Positions 58,905 to 64,000 of a DNA stretch of 64,000 nt are shown piece after piece. Source of the DNA: Yinghuangia soli. Its GTDB lineage: Bacteria; Actinomycetota; Actinomycetes; Streptomycetales; Streptomycetaceae. Under the pieces are notes generated by a model, which saw only the letters and a list, made by a program, of their open reading frames with translations, did no database searches and was not told the DNA's origin. The stretch spans positions 618,400-682,399 of the forward strand of contig NZ_JAKFHA010000001.1 of NCBI RefSeq assembly GCF_021502675.1, in the 5' to 3' direction. Both the position numbers and the translations under genes were made by a program. The first letter of the stretch is position 1; every line of letters starts with the position of its first letter.

Positions 58905-59770
58905 CCACCGCCACCCGCACCGCAGCCGACGACACCACCAAGTCCGCACCCAAGCTCCCCCATCCCGGCCCGGGCATCGGACACGACGAAATCCCCCGGC
59001 GCGCTGATCCGTTCGCCGTGGTCAGGCACTCCCTGACGCTCACCTGGCGCAGTCTGGTCAAGCTCAAGCGCCAACCCGAGCAGTTCATCGACCTCACGCT
59101 GCAGCCGATCCTGTTCATCGTGATGTTCGTCTACCTGTTCGGCGGCGCGATCGAAGGAAGTACCCAGGACTACCTGCAGTTCGTCCTGCCCGGCATCCTC
59201 GTCCAGACCGTCGTCTTCGCCTCGCTCGGCACCGGCGTCGGTCTCTGCGAGGACATCAACAAGGGCGTCTTCGACCGCTTCCGGTCGCTCCCCATCTCAC
59301 GCTTCGCACCGCTGGGCGGCGCGGTGCTGGGCGACGTCTGCCGGTACGTCGTCTCCATCGCCATCGTCTTCGGCTTCGGCTCCGCGATCGGCTTCCGCGT
59401 CCAGACCGGCCCCCTCGAGGTCCTCGCCGCCATCGCGCTCGTCCTCGTCTTCGCCTTCGCCATGTCGTGGATCTTCGTCGTCCTCGGCGTCACCATGCGC
59501 AACCCCCGCAGCGTCCAGGGCACCGCAATGCTGCTCGGCTTCCCGCTGACCTTCGGCGCCAACATCTTCGCCCGCGCCGAGACGATGCCCGGCTGGCTGC
59601 AGGCCTGGGTCGACGTGAACCCCGTCAGCCACCTGACCAGCGCGGTCCGCACCCTCCTCGTCGAAGGCGGCTCCGCCACCGGCGACGCACTCGCCACCCT
59701 GGCCTGGGCCGCCGTCATCTTCGCCGTCTTCGCCCCGCTCGCGGTCCACAAGTACAAGACCAAGACCTGA
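58901..59770 (+). CDS. DrrB-like ABC-2 type permease (289 aa)
   Basis: Membrane subunit of the exporter. After a polar N-terminus of about 40 residues, six helices follow, with the family segment LKRQPEQFIDLTLQPILFIV near residue 55. FVLPGILVQTVVFASLGTGV and RFRSLPISRFAPLGGAVLGD are typical of DrrB, as is the later VNPVSHLTSAVRTLL. Length is normal. Its ATG overlaps the stop of the 43-codon frame. With the ATPase at 57805 it should form a two-subunit drug or metabolite exporter. Confidence 0.92.
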   Translation: MTTATRTAADDTTKSAPKLPHPGPGIGHDEIPRRADPFAVVRHSLTLTWRSLVKLKRQPEQFIDLTLQPILFIVMFVYLFGGAIEGSTQDYLQFVLPGILVQTVVFASLGTGVGLCEDINKGVFDRFRSLPISRFAPLGGAVLGDVCRYVVSIAIVFGFGSAIGFRVQTGPLEVLAAIALVLVFAFAMSWIFVVLGVTMRNPRSVQGTAMLLGFPLTFGANIFARAETMPGWLQAWVDVNPVSHLTSAVRTLLVEGGSATGDALATLAWAAVIFAVFAPLAVHKYKTKT

Positions 59771-59962
59771 TCCACCCCCACATGCCGCAGGCCCGGAAGC
59801 CCCCAGCTCCCGGGCCCGCAGCATGCCCGCAACCGGCGGGGCTACCTCTTCGGATTGCCATTCTCGTAGCCCGGGCGGGAGGTTCGGTGCATGGTGCTCG
59901 GCGCAGTGGTTCATGGCATCTTCGATGTCCAAAGCGGCGCAGCCTCCTGCTCCGAAGCCCTG

Positions 59963-60727
59963 TCAGAACGGCGGCTCGTCCACCGAGCCCCACTCGCTGT
60001 TCCAGACAGGACCGGCCCAGGCTTCCGGCGGCTGCTCCGGCTCGATGGCGGCTTGGAGGGCCGCCACGTCCTCGCCCCACCCACCCAGAACCGTCGCCAC
60101 GGCCCGGGCGGAGGGATGCGTCGGGTCGGCGGCGCCGAGTACGTGTTCCGAGATCTGCCGTGCCACTTCCGGCCGGTAGGCGGCGAGGCGCGGGTCGTCC
60201 GCCAGGTTCATGGCCGCGAAGAGCGCGGCGTCACGCACGTCCGGCATCGGATCCGCGATCCACGGAAGTACCCCTGCGAACAACTCGGGGCGCACCCTCC
60301 GAATCCCGTCGAACACCGGGCCACTCGGCGCCGCATCGAGACCCCACTGCTCTATGCGCTTCGCTTCCAGCAACGTACTTACTGTGTAGGCGACTTCATC
60401 CAGCCATCCCAGCATCCGCCAGCGTGACGTGTGGCTGTCCGGCCGCCGGATGTACGCGTCTGCGTCGTCGCTGACCGGTCCTGCGAGCACCGCGGCGACG
60501 TACCGGGCCGCCGGGATCGTCGACGGCCCTGGCGTCCCTTGGTGGATCAGATACGCCGTCAGGTGATCGACGCCGCGCACCACGGTCCTGTGGTCTCCGG
60601 ACAGGATGTCCCGCAGCTTGCCGGGTGTCTCGGCCGTCGAGAAGGACCAACCGTCGACCAAGAACGCATCCCAGTCCGCGGCATCGAGGATCAGCCGGGG
60701 ATCCCTGTGGATGTCCTCGATTTCCAA
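59963..60727 (-). CDS. hypothetical helical-repeat protein (254 aa)
   Basis: Unrecognised soluble protein. The second half has HEAT-like helix pairs (PELFAGVLPWIADPMPDVRD then AALFAAMNLADDP), and the first half contains DHLTAYLIHQGTPGPSTIP and MLGWLDEVAYTVSTLLEAKR. No catalytic motif or signal peptide. Base composition is slightly less extreme than its neighbours. It follows the AfsR-like gene by 40 bases on the same strand, so it might be its co-transcribed partner; function unknown. Confidence 0.68.
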   Translation of the reverse strand: MEIEDIHRDPRLILDAADWDAFLVDGWSFSTAETPGKLRDILSGDHRTVVRGVDHLTAYLIHQGTPGPSTIPAARYVAAVLAGPVSDDADAYIRRPDSHTSRWRMLGWLDEVAYTVSTLLEAKRIEQWGLDAAPSGPVFDGIRRVRPELFAGVLPWIADPMPDVRDAALFAAMNLADDPRLAAYRPEVARQISEHVLGAADPTHPSARAVATVLGGWGEDVAALQAAIEPEQPPEAWAGPVWNSEWGSVDEPPF

Positions 60728-60767
60728 CTGGTCGCTCGTTTCGGGGGATCTGCGGGTTGTGCCACGG

Positions 60768-63700
60768 CTAGACCGACTTGAAGAGGTCGAGGGCTTCTGC
60801 GTGGGACAGGGCGAGGCCTCGGTCGTGGGCCTTGGTGTACGTGTCCTCGGGCAGGGCTTCCTTCACGTCTGCGGTCACGCGGATGGCGTCGGGGCTGCCG
60901 AGGTCCACGTGGCCGCGGGTGGCGGTGGCGGCGCCGAGGATTGCCGCGGCGGATTCGGGGTCGCCGCCGGTGAAGGTCCACCAGGCCAGGCCCTCGGCGA
61001 CGCTGGCGACCACCGGCATGTCGCGGCTGTCGAGGGCCGCGGCGAGGGCGGTGTCGAGGGCTTCCTTGGCCTTGCTGCGCTCGTGCGGGGCCTCGGCGAA
61101 GTAGGCCAGGCTCAGGTGCAGGTACGCGATCATCTGGAACGGGACCATGCGCGCGGTGGGCAACTCCGCCACGGCGCGGGCGTATTGCTTCTCGGCTTCG
61201 GGGCGGTCGCCGCGCAGGCGGGCCAAGTCGCCGGCCCAGGCGTACGCGAGGACGACGCCCCCGGCGGTGTCCGCGTCGCCGGCCACCTCGATGGCGGCGT
61301 TCATGTCGGCGAGCGCGGCTTCTTCGTCGCCGAGCTGCCAGTACGCCTGGGCGCGCCGCGCCAGCAGCAGCGGGACGTCCTCGTCGGAGCCCAGCACGCG
61401 CACCAGTTCGAGGCATTCGTCGATGGCCGCGATGCCCTCCTCCAGGCGCCCCGCGAACCGGTAGACCTCGGAGAGCCCGCCCGCCGCGGACGACCGGCCC
61501 CAGCGGTCGCCGATCTCCAGGAACCGGACACGGGCCCGGCGCAGCCGCCGTACGCCCTCGTCGGTCTGCCCGCCGTTGACCGCGACGTGCCCGGCGATCA
61601 GGTCGACGACGGCGCGGACCCAGCGGTCCCCGTGCTCCTCGATGGCGCCGAGTGCGGTCATCGTGCCGGTCACGTAGTCGCGCAGCGCCGCGGTCAGCGA
61701 TTCGACGAGCAGCACGAGCGGGTGGGTGACCGGTCCCGCGAGCTGCCGCATGTGCCAGCGGCTGCGCATCAGCCAGCGCACGCCGTCCGGTTCGCCGCCG
61801 GTGACGACGAGCGTCGTGCCGTGGAACCACTCGGCCAGGACGCGCGACTCCGGGTCCGGCGGGTTGCCGCCGTGCGGTACGGCGAGGGCGTCGCCGAGCC
61901 AGGCGGACGCCTCGCGGTGGTAGCCGCGGATGGTCCAGTACCAGCCCATCAGCGAGACCGCGCGGACCGCCGAGCGGGCATCGCCCGCGTCGATGGCGAA
62001 GCGCAGCGCGGTGCCGAAGTTGTCGTGCTCCTCGGCGATGACCCCGATGGCATCGAGCTGGTCGCCGGTGCGGAGCATCGGGTCGAGGCGTTCGAGCAGC
62101 CGGATGGCCCAGTCCACGTGCCGCTGCGCGATACCGGCGTCGGCGCCGTCGTCCTCGCGGCGTTCGGCGGCGAAGGCGGCGATGGTCTCCAGCATGCGGT
62201 AGCGCGGTTCGCCGGTGCCGAAGACGTCCACGAGCGACTTGTCGACCAGCCCGGCCAGCAGGTCCAACACGTCGTCAGGCTCGAGGAGTTCGCCGTCCGA
62301 GAGGACTTCCTCGGCGGCTTCCAGGGTGGCACCGCCCGCGAAGACCGACAGCCGGCGCAGCACCGCGCGTTCGCGGTCGTCCAGCAGGTCCCAGCTCCAT
62401 TCGACGACGGCGCGCAGGGTCTGGTGCCGCGGCATGGCGGTACGGCTGCCGCCGGTGAGCAGCTTGAAGCGGTCGTCGAGGCGCCGGGCGATCTGGGTCG
62501 GGGTGAGCGACCGGGTGCGCGCGGCGGCGAGTTCGATGGCCAGTGGCATGCCGTCGAGGCGGCGGCAGATCTCCACGACCGCGCCGATGTTGGCGCCGTC
62601 GATGACCAGGCCGGGCCGTACGGCCTTGGCGCGGTCCGCGAACAGCCTTACCGACGGGGAGGCCAGGGCCGCGGCGGAATCGGCCGTCTCACCCGGCAGC
62701 CCCAGCGGGCCCAGCGGATACAGTGCTTCGCCGACGATGCCCAGCGGCTCGCGGGTCGAGGTCAGGACGCGCAGCGTGGGCGCCTGGGCCAGCAGGGTGT
62801 CGGCGACCTCGGCGATGTCCGCGACGAGGTGCTCGCAGTTGTCGAGGATCAGCAACGCGGGTCGACGCACCAGGAGTTCGACCACGCGGGCCAGGACATC
62901 GCGGGGTGCGTCGCGGCCGCCGCTGCCGCCCGGCGACTCGACCATGCCGGAGGCGAGGATGCCGCTCTCGCGGCGGCCGAGCGCGCCCAGGATCGCCTGC
63001 GGGATGTCGGACGGGTCGTGCACCGGGGCGAGTTCGACGATCCACACGCCGCCGGGGAAGTCCGCGAGCAGCGCGGTTCCGGTCTCCACGGTGATACGCG
63101 TCTTCCCGGCGCCGCCGGGGCCTACCACCGAGACGAGGCGCGACTCGGCGAGCATCCCGGCGAGGCGGCTGCGTTCGTCGTCACGGCCGACGAAGCTGGT
63201 GAGGCGGGCGGTGAGGTTGGTCGCGGGAGCCGGAGCGGAAGCGGACGCGGGGGCAGCGGCGGGCGCGGGGGCGGAGTCGGGCGCGGGGTCGGCTGCGGAG
63301 GCCGGCGTCGTGGTGCCGGCCGCGGTTGCCGCCGGCGCCGCAGCGGGTTCGCTCGTACGAACCGTCTCGGCGGCGCCGGACACCGCAGCAGCAAGCGTCT
63401 CGTCACCGGACCCGGCGGCCCCGGATCCCGCGGCCCCGGACCCGACAGGCCCTGATGCGGCAGCCCGGGATGCGGCAGACCCGGCCGCCACCGAACCCGG
63501 CGTGGCAATGGTCGGCTCCCCGCGCAGGATCGCCATATGCACGGCGTCCAGCTCCGGCGAAGGATCGATGCCCAACTCGTCGGCCAGTTCGGTGCGCAGC
63601 GTCTGGTACACCGCCAGCGCGTCCGCCCGCCGCCCGACCGCGTCCAATGCGGCCATCAGCCTGCCGTGGATGCGCTCGCGCAACGGGTGTTCCATCGCCA

Positions 63701-64000
63701 GTTGTTCGAGTTCCGGCACCACCTCGGCCGCCTGCCCGAGCCGCAGTCGGGCATCGACGCGGTCCTCGAGGGCGGTCAGGCGCAGCTCTTCTAGCCGGGC
63801 GGCCGGTCCGGCCGCGAAGCCCGCTTCGGCGGCATCCGCAAGGGCGGCGCCGCGCCACAGGCCCAGGGCCTCGGCCAGCCGGGCCTCGGCCGCGGCCGGG
63901 TCGTCGTCGGCCAGCAGGCGGCGGCCGTCCGCCGCGGCGCGTTCGAACCGGTGCACGTCGACGGCGCCCGGGTCGACGGCCAGCACGTAGCCGGCCGGTC
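60768..64000 (-). CDS. AfsR/SARP-type regulator, BTAD plus ATPase, N-terminus beyond window
   Basis: Partial: the frame is open to the window edge, so the start and the DNA-binding winged helix of the SARP type lie outside. The visible part begins in the BTAD domain (GYVLAVDPGAVDVHRFERAA and RLMAALDAVGRRADALAVYQ). A Thr/Ala/Pro-rich linker of about 100 residues follows. The NB-ARC-type ATPase has VSVVGPGGAGKTRI (Walker A) and PALLILDNCEHLV (Walker B). The remaining roughly 500 residues are helical TPR-like repeats. Members of this class control secondary metabolism or development. No LuxR domain is present at the end. Confidence 0.88.
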   Translation of the reverse strand, partial: PAGYVLAVDPGAVDVHRFERAAADGRRLLADDDPAAAEARLAEALGLWRGAALADAAEAGFAAGPAARLEELRLTALEDRVDARLRLGQAAEVVPELEQLAMEHPLRERIHGRLMAALDAVGRRADALAVYQTLRTELADELGIDPSPELDAVHMAILRGEPTIATPGSVAAGSAASRAAASGPVGSGAAGSGAAGSGDETLAAAVSGAAETVRTSEPAAAPAATAAGTTTPASAADPAPDSAPAPAAAPASASAPAPATNLTARLTSFVGRDDERSRLAGMLAESRLVSVVGPGGAGKTRITVETGTALLADFPGGVWIVELAPVHDPSDIPQAILGALGRRESGILASGMVESPGGSGGRDAPRDVLARVVELLVRRPALLILDNCEHLVADIAEVADTLLAQAPTLRVLTSTREPLGIVGEALYPLGPLGLPGETADSAAALASPSVRLFADRAKAVRPGLVIDGANIGAVVEICRRLDGMPLAIELAAARTRSLTPTQIARRLDDRFKLLTGGSRTAMPRHQTLRAVVEWSWDLLDDRERAVLRRLSVFAGGATLEAAEEVLSDGELLEPDDVLDLLAGLVDKSLVDVFGTGEPRYRMLETIAAFAAERREDDGADAGIAQRHVDWAIRLLERLDPMLRTGDQLDAIGVIAEEHDNFGTALRFAIDAGDARSAVRAVSLMGWYWTIRGYHREASAWLGDALAVPHGGNPPDPESRVLAEWFHGTTLVVTGGEPDGVRWLMRSRWHMRQLAGPVTHPLVLLVESLTAALRDYVTGTMTALGAIEEHGDRWVRAVVDLIAGHVAVNGGQTDEGVRRLRRARVRFLEIGDRWGRSSAAGGLSEVYRFAGRLEEGIAAIDECLELVRVLGSDEDVPLLLARRAQAYWQLGDEEAALADMNAAIEVAGDADTAGGVVLAYAWAGDLARLRGDRPEAEKQYARAVAELPTARMVPFQMIAYLHLSLAYFAEAPHERSKAKEALDTALAAALDSRDMPVVASVAEGLAWWTFTGGDPESAAAILGAATATRGHVDLGSPDAIRVTADVKEALPEDTYTKAHDRGLALSHAEALDLFKSV

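Overview
The window is about 72-73% G+C, with strong third-position G/C bias and frequent GTG starts. It carries a PknG-GlnX-GlnH locus, an ECF42-type sigma factor, an AfsR-like regulator and an F420-type reductase. This points to a high-GC actinomycete of the Streptomyces/Kitasatospora kind; genus cannot be fixed from the sequence. No rRNA, tRNA, CRISPR array or intact insertion sequence was recognised.

Layout. 0-3.1 kb: five small plus-strand genes of unknown function, some separated by related intergenic segments, one clearly lower in G+C. 3.2-10.2 kb: a Tat-exported bicovalent flavoprotein oxidase, a membrane Ser/Thr kinase, a deazaflavin-dependent reductase, two SDR oxidoreductases and an MmyB-like regulator. 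10.4-13.3 kb: an orphan solute-binding lipoprotein next to a four-helix membrane protein built like GlnX. 13.5-19.2 kb: a small unknown protein, a two-gene lipid-linked glycosylation pair (GT2-GtrA then GT39) closed by a strong terminator, and an AraC-type regulator. 19.3-25.6 kb: a beta-helix-like membrane protein, then a tightly overlapping minus-strand operon for homogentisate breakdown (hmgA-like, unknown, fahA, scoA, scoB). It ends in a 17-bp terminator hairpin and has an A/T-rich palindrome upstream. 25.7-27.5 kb: ECF42-type sigma factor and its YCII/DGPF partner, the sigma gene apparently using CTG as start. 27.6-33.1 kb: a large AT-hook/XRE/STAND-ATPase/LuxR regulator divergent from a polytopic membrane protein with a secreted-type N-terminus. 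33.1-46.3 kb: MarR regulator, cysteine-synthase-like enzyme with an MFS exporter, TetR regulator with a 24-bp operator next to a GH3 beta-glucosidase, methyltransferase, SnoaL-like protein, FrnE-like thioredoxin-fold protein, lipoprotein, GH20 hexosaminidase.

46.5-56.5 kb is the most interesting part: a seven-gene minus-strand operon, mostly joined by 1-14 base overlaps, that reads in order of transcription as GlnX-like membrane transducer, GlnH-like binding lipoprotein, unknown helical protein, PknG-like kinase, PP2C phosphatase, VWA protein, and zinc-ribbon FHA protein. In mycobacteria GlnH-GlnX-PknG senses amino acids and acts through the FHA protein GarA. Here a kinase, a phosphatase and an FHA protein lie in one operon, as if sensing, signalling, reset and output were encoded together. 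The separate 10.4-13.3 kb pair looks like a second sensor half without a kinase.

56.7-64 kb: a lipoprotein divergent from a DrrAB-like ABC exporter over two phased inverted repeats, with a 43-codon reading frame joined by ATGA overlaps to both exporter genes; an unknown protein; and an AfsR/SARP-type BTAD-ATPase regulator cut by the window end.
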